This document shows positions 25,434-33,132 of a DNA stretch of 43,690 nucleotides, piece after piece. This DNA comes from an uncultured Oscillospiraceae bacterium (GTDB lineage Bacteria > Bacillota > Clostridia > Oscillospirales > Ruminococcaceae), in contig CAKSEC010000019.1 of the NCBI GenBank assembly GCA_934446355.1, forward strand, positions 1 through 43,690, written 5' to 3'. Under the pieces are notes generated by a model. It worked only from the letters and a program-made list of their open reading frames with translations, had not been told where the DNA came from and searched no databases. Both the position numbers and the translations under genes were made by a program. Numbering within the stretch: the first letter of the stretch is position 1; each line of letters begins with the position of its first letter.

Positions 25434-26858
25434 TCATTCCTTTCCGTTCCAGCAGTAGCTGCAAAGCTCGCTTGACGGAAGTCCGACAGCCTTTATGGTA
25501 CCCTCCAGCGACTGGAATTCCAGCGACGTGAGCTTCAGGCGGCGGCATATCTCTGTTCTGAGCCGCTCACCACGCTCGGTGTTCGTGTCGCTGTATTCGC
25601 TGATGTACTTTACGCCCTCTTCGCCCTCAAATTCGTGGATAATGCGGCGGGCGATAAGGTCCAGTTCAGAGGTGCTCCGTGAGAAGTTCAGATACTTGCA
25701 GCCATACATTATTGGCGGACAGGCTGAACGCATATGTACCTCCTTTGCGCCGTTGGCGTAGAGGAATTCCACAGTTTCACGAAGCTGAGTGCCCCTGACG
25801 ATACTGTCATCGACAAACAGCAGCTTTTTCCCCTCGATTAGTTCGTGCACGGGGATAAGCTTCATCTTTGCAACCTTGTTTCTCATGGACTGGCTCTGCG
25901 GCATAAAGCTGCGGGGCCATGTGGGGGTATACTTTATAAAGGGACGTGCGAACGGTATCCCGCTGCGGTTTGCATAGCCTATCGCATGGGGTACGCCGGA
26001 ATCGGGGACGCCGCAGATGAAATCGACATCGGGCAGCTTGCCGTTCTTGATGTCGTGTTCTGCCATTATCTCGCCGTTTCTGGTACGCATTGTTTCAACG
26101 GTCACGCCCTCGTAGATGGAGTTTGGGTAGCCGTAGTATGTCCACAGGAACGTGCAGATGTTGAGGTCCTCCAGATGACCCTCGCTGAGTACCTCGGCAC
26201 GCTTTGTGGTTATCTTCACGATCTCGCCGGGGAGCATTTCACGGTAGATGTCGTAACCCAGCTTCTGGAAAGCGAAACTCTCGAACGATACGCAGTAGCC
26301 ATCGTCACGGCGTCCTATAATTATAGGAAGCTTGCCGTGCTTGTCGCGTGCTGCGATTATGCCGTCCTCGGTGAGGATAAGCAGCGACATCGTGCCCTTT
26401 ATCTTCTCCTGCGCATAGCGAATGCCGTCAACGAACGAATCACGCTGCGCTATCAGCGCACCGATGAGCGACGAGGAATTGACCTTGCTGCTGCTCATTG
26501 ATTCAAAGCTTGCGAGCGAACTGCTCAGAAGTTCGTCGCAAAGTTCGTCTGCATTGTTTATGATGCCGATATTGCACACTGCATATGTGCCGAGCCTTGA
26601 TTTCAGCAAGATAGGCTGCGGGTCAGTGTCGCTTATGCTGCCTATGCACAGGCTGCCCTCCATGCCATCGACGTCTTTCTCAAATTTTGTACGGAACGGC
26701 GAGTTTTCAATGCTGTGAATGCTTCTCTGGAAGCCCTTTTCGGGTGAGAATGCAGTCATGCCGCCTCTGCGTGTTCCGAGATGTGAATGGTAGTCAGTGC
26801 CGAAGAAAACATCGCTTATGCAGTTGTTTTCGGTGGCTGCTCCAAAAAATCCGCCCAT
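25434..26858 (-). CDS. PurF-like paralog lacking the catalytic N-terminal cysteine
   Basis: A 474-residue protein, the same length and architecture as the PurF just downstream. It has a class II amidotransferase-like half and a phosphoribosyltransferase half with KKLLFVDDSIVRGTQLRETV and a flexible-loop-like SMRNKV segment. The N-terminus is MGGFFGAATENNC, where PurF has (E)CGVFG, so the nucleophile Cys is Gly. Glutamine hydrolysis by the standard mechanism should be impossible, while the PRPP site looks intact. It may use ammonia, form a hetero-oligomer with PurF, or sense PRPP/nucleotides. The frame is undamaged, so it is not a pseudogene. Its distance from the strongest ribosome binding site (AAGGCGG) is long, so the start is less certain. 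Confidence 0.85.
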   Translation of the reverse strand: MGGFFGAATENNCISDVFFGTDYHSHLGTRRGGMTAFSPEKGFQRSIHSIENSPFRTKFEKDVDGMEGSLCIGSISDTDPQPILLKSRLGTYAVCNIGIINNADELCDELLSSSLASFESMSSSKVNSSSLIGALIAQRDSFVDGIRYAQEKIKGTMSLLILTEDGIIAARDKHGKLPIIIGRRDDGYCVSFESFAFQKLGYDIYREMLPGEIVKITTKRAEVLSEGHLEDLNICTFLWTYYGYPNSIYEGVTVETMRTRNGEIMAEHDIKNGKLPDVDFICGVPDSGVPHAIGYANRSGIPFARPFIKYTPTWPRSFMPQSQSMRNKVAKMKLIPVHELIEGKKLLFVDDSIVRGTQLRETVEFLYANGAKEVHMRSACPPIMYGCKYLNFSRSTSELDLIARRIIHEFEGEEGVKYISEYSDTNTERGERLRTEICRRLKLTSLEFQSLEGTIKAVGLPSSELCSYCWNGKE

Positions 26859-26898
26859 ATAAAGTAAATACCGCCTTTTCTCTGTGTCAATGCTGCAC

Positions 26899-26917
26899 GC
26901 TCCGGTAATGCCGGAGC
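26899..26917 (-). other. Intercistronic stem-loop between purC and the purF paralog
   Basis: GCTCCGG (26899-26905) pairs with CCGGAGC (26911-26917), with partial flanking pairing. There is no T-run after it on the minus strand. It may tune expression of genes after purC. Confidence 0.4.
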
Positions 26918-26948
26918 AGCAGCGTAATATCCCGCTCTCTTATACAGC

Positions 26949-27668
26949 TTACTTGTCGCCGAAGATCCTGCGCATGATCTCCTGATATGCGTCCTCAACG
27001 CCGCCCATATCTCTGCGGAAGCGATCCTTGTCAAGCTTCTCGTGAGTGGTGGAATCCCAGAAACGGCAGGTGTCGGGGGAGATCTCGTCTGCGAGGATTA
27101 TCTGACCGTGGTAACGTCCGAACTCGATCTTGAAGTCGATGAGGTCGATGTTCAGCTTCTTGAAGTATTCAAGCATGAACTTGTTCACAGCAAAAGCGTA
27201 CTTGGAGATGGTGTCTATCTCCTCCTGAGTTGCAAGACCCAGACCGAGCGCATAATAGCTGTTGATGAACGGGTCGCCGAGGTCGTCGTTCTTGTAGCTG
27301 AATTCCAGTGTGGGACACTTCAGCGGAGTACCCTCTGCGATACCGAGCTTCTTGGAGAAGCTTCCTGCAGCGACGTTTCTGATGATTACTTCCAGCGGTA
27401 CTATCTCGACCTTCTTTACGACTGTTTCACGGTCGTTTATCTCCTCAACGAGATGGGTGGGGATACCCTCTTTTTCGAGCAGACCGAACATATAGTTGGT
27501 CATCTTGTTGTTGATGACGCCCTTGCCGTGTATCTGACCCTTCTTCAGACCGTTGAACGCTGTTGCGTCGTCCTTGTAGGACACCATTACATAATCAGGG
27601 TTCTCTGCGACTGCGAAAACCTTCTTTGCCTTGCCCTCGTAAAGCTGTTCTGCCTTTGTGTAGCTCAT
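26949..27668 (-). CDS. purC: SAICAR synthase
   Basis: Joins CAIR and aspartate with ATP to give SAICAR. The 239 residues are the usual length. The N-terminal LYEGKAKKVFAV is the ATP-binding loop, and GSFSKKLGIAEG and FKIEFGRYHGQIILADEISPDTCRFWD are strongly conserved. The start ATG follows TAAGGAGATAAAACA. It follows purE by 50 bases in the same operon. Confidence 0.97.
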   Translation of the reverse strand: MSYTKAEQLYEGKAKKVFAVAENPDYVMVSYKDDATAFNGLKKGQIHGKGVINNKMTNYMFGLLEKEGIPTHLVEEINDRETVVKKVEIVPLEVIIRNVAAGSFSKKLGIAEGTPLKCPTLEFSYKNDDLGDPFINSYYALGLGLATQEEIDTISKYAFAVNKFMLEYFKKLNIDLIDFKIEFGRYHGQIILADEISPDTCRFWDSTTHEKLDKDRFRRDMGGVEDAYQEIMRRIFGDK

Positions 27669-27718
27669 TGTTTTATCTCCTTATTCGTCTTTATATTTCC
27701 TGCCGAGGCAGGGGATAG

Positions 27719-28225
27719 TCAAATGTTCTGTGCTTCTTTCTGCATTTCTGCGTCTGCGGCGAGATTCTTCTCGTTCTGCGCTTTCTTGAATTCAAAAAGC
27801 TTCACCGCAAGCACTGTGTCTGTTACTGCAAGTATCTCGGCTGCAAGGTAGCCTGCGTTTGCTGCGGCGTCGATACCGACTGTTGCCACTGGTACTCCCG
27901 GAGGCATCATAACGGAACTTAACAGAGCGTCCATTCCCTCAAGCGCCTTTGCCTTGACAGGTATCGCGATTACCGGAAGCGTGGTATTTCCTGCGACTGC
28001 GCCTGCGAGGTGCGCCGCCATGCCTGCCGCTGCGATAATAACGCCGAAGCCCTTTTCCCGTGCTCCCTGAGCGAACTCAGCGACCTCCTTGGGGGAGCGG
28101 TGAGCGGAGAGCACTCTGAGCTCAAACGGAATGCCAAATTCCTTGAGTACTTCGGCAGCCTTTTTCACAACGGGGAAGTCGCTTGCGCTGCCCATCACTA
28201 TGCCGACTTTTTTTGTTTCTGACAT
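27719..28225 (-). CDS. purE: N5-carboxyaminoimidazole ribonucleotide mutase (or AIR carboxylase)
   Basis: The 168-residue protein has the PurE motifs GIVMGSASDFPVV and LSAHRSPKEV. ATG 28225 is chosen because AAAGGA lies nine bases upstream; two earlier in-frame ATGs (28234, 28243) overlap that site. Class I enzymes need PurK and class II enzymes use CO2 directly; purK is not in the window, so the class is not settled. It is the first structural gene of the operon, preceded by a leader ORF and terminator. Confidence 0.95.
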   Translation of the reverse strand: MSETKKVGIVMGSASDFPVVKKAAEVLKEFGIPFELRVLSAHRSPKEVAEFAQGAREKGFGVIIAAAGMAAHLAGAVAGNTTLPVIAIPVKAKALEGMDALLSSVMMPPGVPVATVGIDAAANAGYLAAEILAVTDTVLAVKLFEFKKAQNEKNLAADAEMQKEAQNI

Positions 28226-28288
28226 GGTAAACATTCCTTTCATCGGGCGTACCGAAGCTTTCTGCTTAGTCAGCCCTAAAATAAAAAT

Positions 28289-28308
28289 AGCTGTATGGGG
28301 ATACAGCT
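28289..28308 (-). terminator. Leader terminator (putative attenuator) before purE
   Basis: On the minus strand AGCTGTAT, loop CCCC, ATACAGCT, then ATTTTTATTTT: an 8-bp intrinsic terminator between the leader ORF stop (28315) and purE. ACAGCT inside the leader ORF can pair with AGCTGT of its 5' arm, offering a competing structure. Confidence 0.75.
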
Positions 28309-28314
28309 AAAAAG

Positions 28315-28401
28315 TTACAATTGTCTGATGGCTGCACTGATTCTGTAAAAAGAAGCCGTATGACCGCCGAAGCAGCTGTGATATGACAACATACCCATCA
28401 T
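28315..28401 (-). CDS. 28-residue leader peptide of the purine operon
   Basis: The ORF begins with two ATG codons (28401 and 28398), nine bases after AAAAGGAGA, and ends with TAA just six bases before the terminator stem. The peptide contains MGMLSYHSCFGGHTASFYR and ends in AAIRQL. It is soluble-looking and has no membrane segment. The strong site and its place between promoter and terminator suggest that its translation sets whether the terminator forms. I know of no named family for it. Confidence 0.6.
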   Translation of the reverse strand: MMGMLSYHSCFGGHTASFYRISAAIRQL

Positions 28402-28431
28402 CGCACTGATTCTCCTTTTACGTATCCTCAT

Positions 28432-28465
28432 GCTGTGAAAATACACAGCCGTGAAGCACAAAGTG
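28432..28465 (-). other. 5' leader hairpins of the purine operon
   Basis: Two stems sit between the promoter and the leader ORF: GCAC-N3-GTGC (28455-28465) and GCTGTG-N6-CACAGC (28432-28449). They may be part of the attenuation fold. No guanine, PRPP or ykkC riboswitch signature was recognised in 28244-28475. Confidence 0.4.
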
Positions 28466-28475
28466 CCGCAAGTAT

Positions 28476-28504
28476 ATTTTACTATATTATTTCAGGAATT
28501 TCAA
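28476..28504 (-). promoter_or_regulatory. Promoter of the purine operon
   Basis: On the minus strand: TTGAAA (28499-28504), 17-base spacer, TAAAAT (28476-28481). This places the start about 70 bases before the leader ORF. TATACT slightly downstream is an alternative -10. Confidence 0.6.
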
Positions 28505-28549
28505 GTGTTTTTTCAAAAATTCCACGTTTTTTATCAAAAAGGCGGGATT

Positions 28550-28591
28550 TTACGCCTGAAATCCGGCAAATTGCGGCTCTTTCAGGCGTAA
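28550..28591 (-). terminator. Long perfect stem ending the HD-gene operon
   Basis: TTACGCCTGAAA (28550-28561) pairs perfectly with TTTCAGGCGTAA (28580-28591), a 12-bp stem nine bases after the HD gene stop on the minus strand. It is followed by AAAATCCCGCCTTTTT, so termination is plausible though the T-run is offset. Confidence 0.65.
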
Positions 28592-28599
28592 GTTACAGG

Positions 28600-29289
28600 T
28601 CAAAGCAGCACTGCGCCGTTTATCTGCAGCCCGAAATCAATGCCAAGGAACTTGGCGGCACGGCGGCACAGCTTCATTCTGTCGAGGAATATCTCGAAAT
28701 ATTCCATTATCGATGAAATAGTCTGGTCGATGGTGAGCTCCAGTATCAGCCGCTTCTTGTCCTCGGTGAAGTACAGCGAGGACCGCTCCACGGCGTAATT
28801 CACACGGTCGTGGATATCTCTTGCGAGATTTTCGCTGCTCGGCACGAACGGACCGTCCGCAGAGCGCACACGTGACCTGCGCACGTCCGACTTGTCGGCG
28901 ATTATCAGCGCAGCGGCTATTGGAGTTACCGGAGCGGCGGTGCCCTCGTCGTGGTTGCCGATGGCTGATACGATAAGCGCTATCTCATCGGCGGGCATTC
29001 CCAGATTGTCGAGCAGTCGGAACGCCATGACCGCACCGCTCTGGGCGTGGTCTACACGGTTTATCACGTTGCCGATGTCGTGCATATAGGCGGCTATCTC
29101 GGCGAGTTCGCAGGTGCGCTGTTCGTAGCCAAGGGTCGTCAGTATCATGAAGGCGGAAGCAGCGGCGCGCTCCACGTGTGCGTTTGAATGCTCGGTGAAG
29201 CCTATCGTGCTGAGCGCTGCGTCTGCGTAATTTATATAGGTCTGGATATCCTTGTTTCTGCGGATATATTCGTATGTGAGATTGCTCAA
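28600..29289 (-). CDS. HD domain phosphohydrolase
   Basis: A 229-residue protein with an HD domain. The metal motif is visible as EIAAYMHDIGNVINRVDHAQSG and IVSAIGNHDEGT. HD proteins of this kind hydrolyse nucleotides or cyclic dinucleotides; the substrate is not known here. The C-terminal region (VNYAVERSSLYFTEDKKRLI) looks like a small accessory domain. TTG 29289 overlaps the stop of the GtrA gene as TTGA, and GAAAGGA lies just upstream. It is the last gene of the alpha-galactosidase operon. Confidence 0.85.
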   Translation of the reverse strand: MSNLTYEYIRRNKDIQTYINYADAALSTIGFTEHSNAHVERAAASAFMILTTLGYEQRTCELAEIAAYMHDIGNVINRVDHAQSGAVMAFRLLDNLGMPADEIALIVSAIGNHDEGTAAPVTPIAAALIIADKSDVRRSRVRSADGPFVPSSENLARDIHDRVNYAVERSSLYFTEDKKRLILELTIDQTISSIMEYFEIFLDRMKLCRRAAKFLGIDFGLQINGAVLL

Positions 29290-29852
29290 GGGTCTTTCCT
29301 TTCTTCCGTGCTTTTCTTCCTGAAAACGACCAGCTTGCTGAGAATGTAGTTCAGTATCAGTATGACCACATTCGAGAATATTTTGCAGCCAAGTTCATAA
29401 AGTCCGTTGTCGATACCGGTGAGGTCCACAGTCAGGAACATTATCACAAGATCGACGAACAGTGTTGCCAGTCTTGCCAGATAGAACGACACCGCTTCTC
29501 TGAGCACACCTGCGGCACGCTTTTCGCTGCTGCGGAAAACTATAGTGCGGTTGGTGACGAATGCGAACGTCACCGATAGAATCCACGAAATGACTACCGG
29601 CAGCGAAGTGCTGCTGTCCGTGCCGAATGCTGAGGTAAGGCTGAATATCCACCTGAGCCATTCCGGCACTGAGTCTGCGTCCGGAAATATCCACCGAGCG
29701 GCGTAGTAGCTGGCGAAGCTGATGATCGTGGTGAGTACGCCGAATACCACGTACAGCACCAGTTCACGGTGCTTTGTATATAGTTCTTTCCTGCCGCTTT
29801 TCGTCTTCAGTCCGGTGAATATTTCGCGGAGAGTGGTCTTGTTTACGCTGAT
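29286..29852 (-). CDS. GtrA-like membrane protein, possible ATC start
   Basis: A GtrA/DPMS-type protein with four membrane segments (VLYVVFGVLTTIISFASYYA; WILSVTFAFVTNRTIVF; a third at VDLVIMFLTVDL; a fourth at VVILILNYILS). The family helps move polyprenyl-linked sugars or decorate the cell wall. A GTG at 29759 opens the hydrophobic part but has no ribosome binding site. The frame stays open upstream with a protein-like basic N-terminus (LYTKHRELVLYVVFG) to an ATC at 29852 that sits six bases after GAGGTGA (29859-29865). A non-AUG start is therefore suspected. It follows the alpha-galactosidase gene. Confidence 0.75.
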   Translation of the reverse strand: MSVNKTTLREIFTGLKTKSGRKELYTKHRELVLYVVFGVLTTIISFASYYAARWIFPDADSVPEWLRWIFSLTSAFGTDSSTSLPVVISWILSVTFAFVTNRTIVFRSSEKRAAGVLREAVSFYLARLATLFVDLVIMFLTVDLTGIDNGLYELGCKIFSNVVILILNYILSKLVVFRKKSTEERKDP

Positions 29853-29869
29853 GGCTGCTCACCTCGTTC

Positions 29870-31138
29870 TCAAATGCGTGTCAGTTTGAACATTGCCGCC
29901 CCGTGAGGTGCGACCTCGGCTGTAATGCTTCCGCTGACTGTGCTGTCGCTTCCTGTCCATATCTCATGCGCCGCCAGCTGGCATTCTACGGGAAGCTGCG
30001 CAGTGATGGAGCACGGCTTTTCGCCGCAGTTGAACAGTGCGATATAGAATGTCTTGCCGTCCGTGTGGGTAGTGAACCATGCTATTTTCTCACACTCGTC
30101 CTCGGTGATGCGGAAAAGCGGGTGAGCGGAATGCGTTTGATTCAGGCATTCGATGAGGTCTGCGTTAGTCAGCAGCTTCATCGTTTCATCGTCGAATTTC
30201 GGCATATCGCCGCCGATCATCAGCGGCGAGCGCATAATGCACCAGAGGCTCATCATCGTGATAAGTTCGTCGTGCGTGAATTTCGTCCAGCCGTCCTCGC
30301 CGTAGTCCTGCAGTATCGCACCGACGGGAAGCATATCTGCGTCGGGAAAGTGGCCTGCGCCTGCGTGGATACACCATGTCTGCGCCCTGCTGAACATATC
30401 GTGCAGCTGCGGCCAGTTGTCCCAGAAATCGTCGGTTATGCGCCACATATTGCTGACCTGCTTGTAAAGTTCAGCCTTTTCCGGCAGAGCCGCTCCGGGC
30501 GACAGACTGAGCACCATGTCACGCCCGCACGACTTCAGCGAATCGCTCAGCATGACCAGTTCCGCTTCCTCGTGGGGAAGTTCACGGCAGATGTCGTCCA
30601 CCTTGATGAAATCTACGCCCCATGAACTGTAAAGCTCGAACAGGCTGTCGTAATATTCACGTGCGCCCTCTTTTTCGGGGTCAACGCCGTACATATCGGT
30701 GTTCCACTGGCATATGCTGGAGGTCTTGGCTATCTGCCTTGCAGTCTTGTCCGTGCCCTTTATTGCGGTATTTCTGTGCACTGCCTGACGGGGAATACCG
30801 CGCATTATATGAATGCCGAATTTCAGCCCCAGCGAGTGTACGTACTCCGCAAGCGGCGCAAAGCCCTTTCCGCCCGCAGACGAGGGGAAGCGGTTCTCCG
30901 CAGGTATCAGTCTGGAATATTCGTCCATGCAGAGTTCAGTGAATGGGTGATATTCGTGATTTTTGGCAGTTGGTTCGCTCCACTGGATATCGACAACAAT
31001 ATATTCCCAGCCATACTGCTTAAGGTGCTTTGCCATGAAATCGGCATTAGAGCGCACTGTGGCTTCGTTTACGGCTGCCCCCCAGCAATCCCAGCTGTTC
31101 CAGCCCATTGGCGGCGTTGCGGCGATCATCTTGTTCAT
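29870..31138 (-). CDS. Alpha-galactosidase, GH27 family
   Basis: A 422-residue glycoside hydrolase releasing terminal alpha-galactose. The GH27 start motif is TPPMGWNSWDCWGAAV. The nucleophile is Asp181 in GVDFIKVDDIC, and the acid/base Asp is 236 or 237 in WRITDDFWDNW. The C-terminal beta-sandwich begins near 340. There is no signal peptide, so it acts in the cytosol on imported oligosaccharides or glycosides. ATG 31138 follows AAAGGAGTATCAAC. It lies 12 bases after an alpha/beta hydrolase gene. The GH27 specificity could also include beta-L-arabinopyranosidase or isomaltodextranase. Confidence 0.92.
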   Translation of the reverse strand: MNKMIAATPPMGWNSWDCWGAAVNEATVRSNADFMAKHLKQYGWEYIVVDIQWSEPTAKNHEYHPFTELCMDEYSRLIPAENRFPSSAGGKGFAPLAEYVHSLGLKFGIHIMRGIPRQAVHRNTAIKGTDKTARQIAKTSSICQWNTDMYGVDPEKEGAREYYDSLFELYSSWGVDFIKVDDICRELPHEEAELVMLSDSLKSCGRDMVLSLSPGAALPEKAELYKQVSNMWRITDDFWDNWPQLHDMFSRAQTWCIHAGAGHFPDADMLPVGAILQDYGEDGWTKFTHDELITMMSLWCIMRSPLMIGGDMPKFDDETMKLLTNADLIECLNQTHSAHPLFRITEDECEKIAWFTTHTDGKTFYIALFNCGEKPCSITAQLPVECQLAAHEIWTGSDSTVSGSITAEVAPHGAAMFKLTRI

Positions 31139-31150
31139 GTTGATACTCCT

Positions 31151-32122
31151 TTATATGTCGTTGATATCTGCGGGCGCGGGCTGCTCGTCTGCTGCGAGCC
31201 TGCCGAACCTCACCATTTCGTCAAGCATTCTGGGAAAGCACTCGTCTGTGGGTACTCTTCCGCAGCGCGGGTATTTGATATATGTGATATTCTCGTGCAG
31301 GTCGGCAAGCTTTTCAAGTTCCTCAGGAAGCGTGTAAAGTTCCTCAGATCCCTGCAGAAACAGCACTGGAACGCTGATAAGATCGAGCGTTTTCCGCATA
31401 TCTGTTTCCATCAGGCTTTTCCACATTGCGCGGTGCTCCCTGCGGGCGTTTCGTGCCATTCTGGCGGTAGCTATCATGTCGGACAGCCGCCATTCCTTGG
31501 ATTCGTACAGCCTGCGCCGCCATTTCCGGCTGAGGGAGTTGTGCGCCCCATCTCCTGCGCAGTGCTCGCAGCCAGTGTATTTGTCTGCGATAGTTCCTGC
31601 GGTATTCAGCAGGGCAGGGGGAGGCATTTTCCGTGCCTGCTCCAAACGATGAAGTTCAGCATCTGTGCCGTGTTGCCTTGCCACTGCTGCGAGATTCTCA
31701 GCTGCTTCTGCCATGCTCAGCACCGGCGACAGGCAGATTATTCCGGAAACGATGTCCTGCCGGCGTTCACCTGCGTACATAGCAAGCAAGCTTCCGCCGG
31801 AATAGCCGTTCAGCAGTATCTTCCTGTCGGGGAACATCTCGTGAATTGCGTCCACAAGGTCTGCCGCCATATCTGCGAGGTCTTTGACCGTCATATCAGG
31901 GCTGACTTCCTGCGAGTGATTCTCCCCGCAGCCGAGCTGATCCCACCACACAAGACCGAAGTTATCGGAAAGTTCCGGATAGCACCCGCGGTATGCCTGA
32001 CCATAGATAAAAGGCGACCATGGAACATCGTGCAGCATTATCATCACAGCGCCGCTGTCTGAGCCTTCCAGAGAAACGACCTGCATTGCGCCGCCGAGCG
32101 GGATCTCCTGTTCTGCGTACAC
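31151..32122 (-). CDS. Alpha/beta hydrolase, proline iminopeptidase-like
   Basis: A 323-residue alpha/beta hydrolase. The nucleophile elbow is LLNGYSGGSLLAMYAG (catalytic Ser), preceded by the oxyanion region WWDQLGCGENHS, as in the prolyl aminopeptidase group. The cap insertion is rich in Trp/Arg (KWRRRLYESKEWRL). GTG 32122 is chosen: GGGAGGTG lies five bases upstream, whereas a TTG at 32152 falls in the T-tract of the tRNA-Ser terminator. The substrate could be a peptide or an ester. It leads the alpha-galactosidase operon. Confidence 0.8.
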   Translation of the reverse strand: MYAEQEIPLGGAMQVVSLEGSDSGAVMIMLHDVPWSPFIYGQAYRGCYPELSDNFGLVWWDQLGCGENHSQEVSPDMTVKDLADMAADLVDAIHEMFPDRKILLNGYSGGSLLAMYAGERRQDIVSGIICLSPVLSMAEAAENLAAVARQHGTDAELHRLEQARKMPPPALLNTAGTIADKYTGCEHCAGDGAHNSLSRKWRRRLYESKEWRLSDMIATARMARNARREHRAMWKSLMETDMRKTLDLISVPVLFLQGSEELYTLPEELEKLADLHENITYIKYPRCGRVPTDECFPRMLDEMVRFGRLAADEQPAPADINDI

Positions 32123-32153
32123 CGGAACACCTCCCAGATACTTAAAAACCAAT

Positions 32154-32176
32154 CGCCCCCAGATGAACTAGGGGCG
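32154..32176 (-). terminator. Terminator after tRNA-Ser
   Basis: On the minus strand CGCCCC (32171-32176) pairs with GGGGCG (32154-32159), followed by ATTGGTTTTT. It ends the tRNA transcript, with read-through possibly feeding the hydrolase operon. Confidence 0.8.
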
Positions 32177-32201
32177 AAATTGTGAGCAGCTTCACGCTAC
32201 T

Positions 32202-32290
32202 TGGCGGAGACGGAGGGATTCGAACCCTCGTCCCTCAGGGGGCATCATGATTTCGAGTCATGTCCGTTATGACCACTTCGATACGTCTCC
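32202..32290 (-). tRNA. tRNA-Ser (anticodon CGA)
   Basis: Acceptor arms GGAGACG and CGTCTCC pair, with discriminator G and encoded CCA (32202-32204). The anticodon loop is CTCGAAA within a CATGA/TCATG stem, giving CGA, which reads UCG. The long variable arm (GATGCCCCCTGAGGGACG) and GGTTCGAATCC are typical of serine tRNAs. Confidence 0.95.
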
Positions 32291-32315
32291 GTGTATGTTG
32301 AAAATCAACATTAAT

Positions 32316-32344
32316 ATTTTACACTATATTTCCGCTTTTGTCAA
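32316..32344 (-). promoter_or_regulatory. tRNA-Ser promoter
   Basis: On the minus strand TTGACA (32339-32344), a 17-base spacer and TAAAAT (32316-32321), about 25 bases before the tRNA. Confidence 0.8.
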
Positions 32345-32403
32345 GGGGTAATTTCTAATTTTTCTACCCTAAAAGAAAAATTTACTATATCTTTATTTCT
32401 GGA

Positions 32404-32432
32404 TTGACAATTTCTGCTTTTTAGTGTACAAT
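32404..32432 (+). promoter_or_regulatory. Promoter of the TPR-GH2 operon
   Basis: TTGACA (32404-32409), a 17-base spacer and TACAAT (32427-32432), about 38 bases before the start codon at 32470. Confidence 0.8.
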
Positions 32433-32469
32433 ATCATTATTATATGAAAAGCTGGTGGAGGGTCGATAG

Positions 32470-33108
32470 ATGACAGCGATAAAGTGCGAGGCGTGCGGTT
32501 CAGGCGAGTTAAAGCGGTTCGGCAATACATATGAGTGTATCTACTGCGGAAGCCGATACACTGTCGATGAAAACGACACCATGCTCAGCAAGGAACTGAC
32601 GGACATCGAGGTGATCTCGCTTCTGGAACTTGCCGAGCAATACCATAAGAATCGCAATTATGCGTCGGAACTTCGGGTGCTTAATGCGGCGTTTGTGACG
32701 GACGAGAATAATGCTGAGGTCTGTTCAAGGCTCGGCAGGTGCTTTAAGTTCCTTGACCGAATGGACAAGTCTATCGAATATTACCAGAGGTCGATTGACC
32801 TGCGGCCTTTAGACGGGTCAGGCTACGCAAATCTTGGCACGGCGCACCTGCTGATGAAGAACTACGAACAAGCTGCTAGCGTTTACGAAAAGGGCATTCC
32901 GCTGATAAAAAAGGACACGTCAGGCTACTGGATAGCGACCGCCAATTACGCAATTGCCGTTGCAAGACTGGGCGACCCGATCAGGGCGGAAAAGATGATA
33001 AGAGAAGCGGAAGCCCACGGCTACAAGAACGCCAAGGGCGCACGTGAGATGGCGGGAATAAATGATAGTCTGGGATTCAGAATGAAAGTTCGGTTCAGCG
33101 GAAAGTAA
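32470..33108 (+). CDS. Zinc-ribbon and TPR-repeat protein
   Basis: A 212-residue protein. Residues 6-28 hold two CxxC pairs (CEACGS and CIYCGS) forming a zinc ribbon. From about residue 50, helix-turn-helix TPR units follow, for example ASVYEKGIPLI preceded by GYANLGTAHLLMKNYEQA. It is probably a protein-interaction adaptor in the cytosol. The start ATG follows GGAGGGTCGATAG. It shares an operon with the GH2 glycosidase 24 bases downstream; any functional link between them is unknown. Confidence 0.8.
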   Translation: MTAIKCEACGSGELKRFGNTYECIYCGSRYTVDENDTMLSKELTDIEVISLLELAEQYHKNRNYASELRVLNAAFVTDENNAEVCSRLGRCFKFLDRMDKSIEYYQRSIDLRPLDGSGYANLGTAHLLMKNYEQAASVYEKGIPLIKKDTSGYWIATANYAIAVARLGDPIRAEKMIREAEAHGYKNAKGAREMAGINDSLGFRMKVRFSGK

Positions 33109-33132
33109 AAGTCAATTGGAGGATATACTATA

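Noticed and set aside
25434..26858. The PurF paralog as a pseudogene
   Set aside because: The frame is full length with intact PRPP-binding motifs; only the nucleophile is changed.
28244..28475. Guanine, PRPP or ykkC riboswitch upstream of purE
   Set aside because: No conserved aptamer core is recognisable; the region is explained by a leader ORF, hairpins and a terminator.
30776..32062. A 428-codon open frame on the plus strand over the alpha-galactosidase and hydrolase genes
   Set aside because: Antisense to strongly conserved coding sequence, with Cys/His-rich shadow composition.
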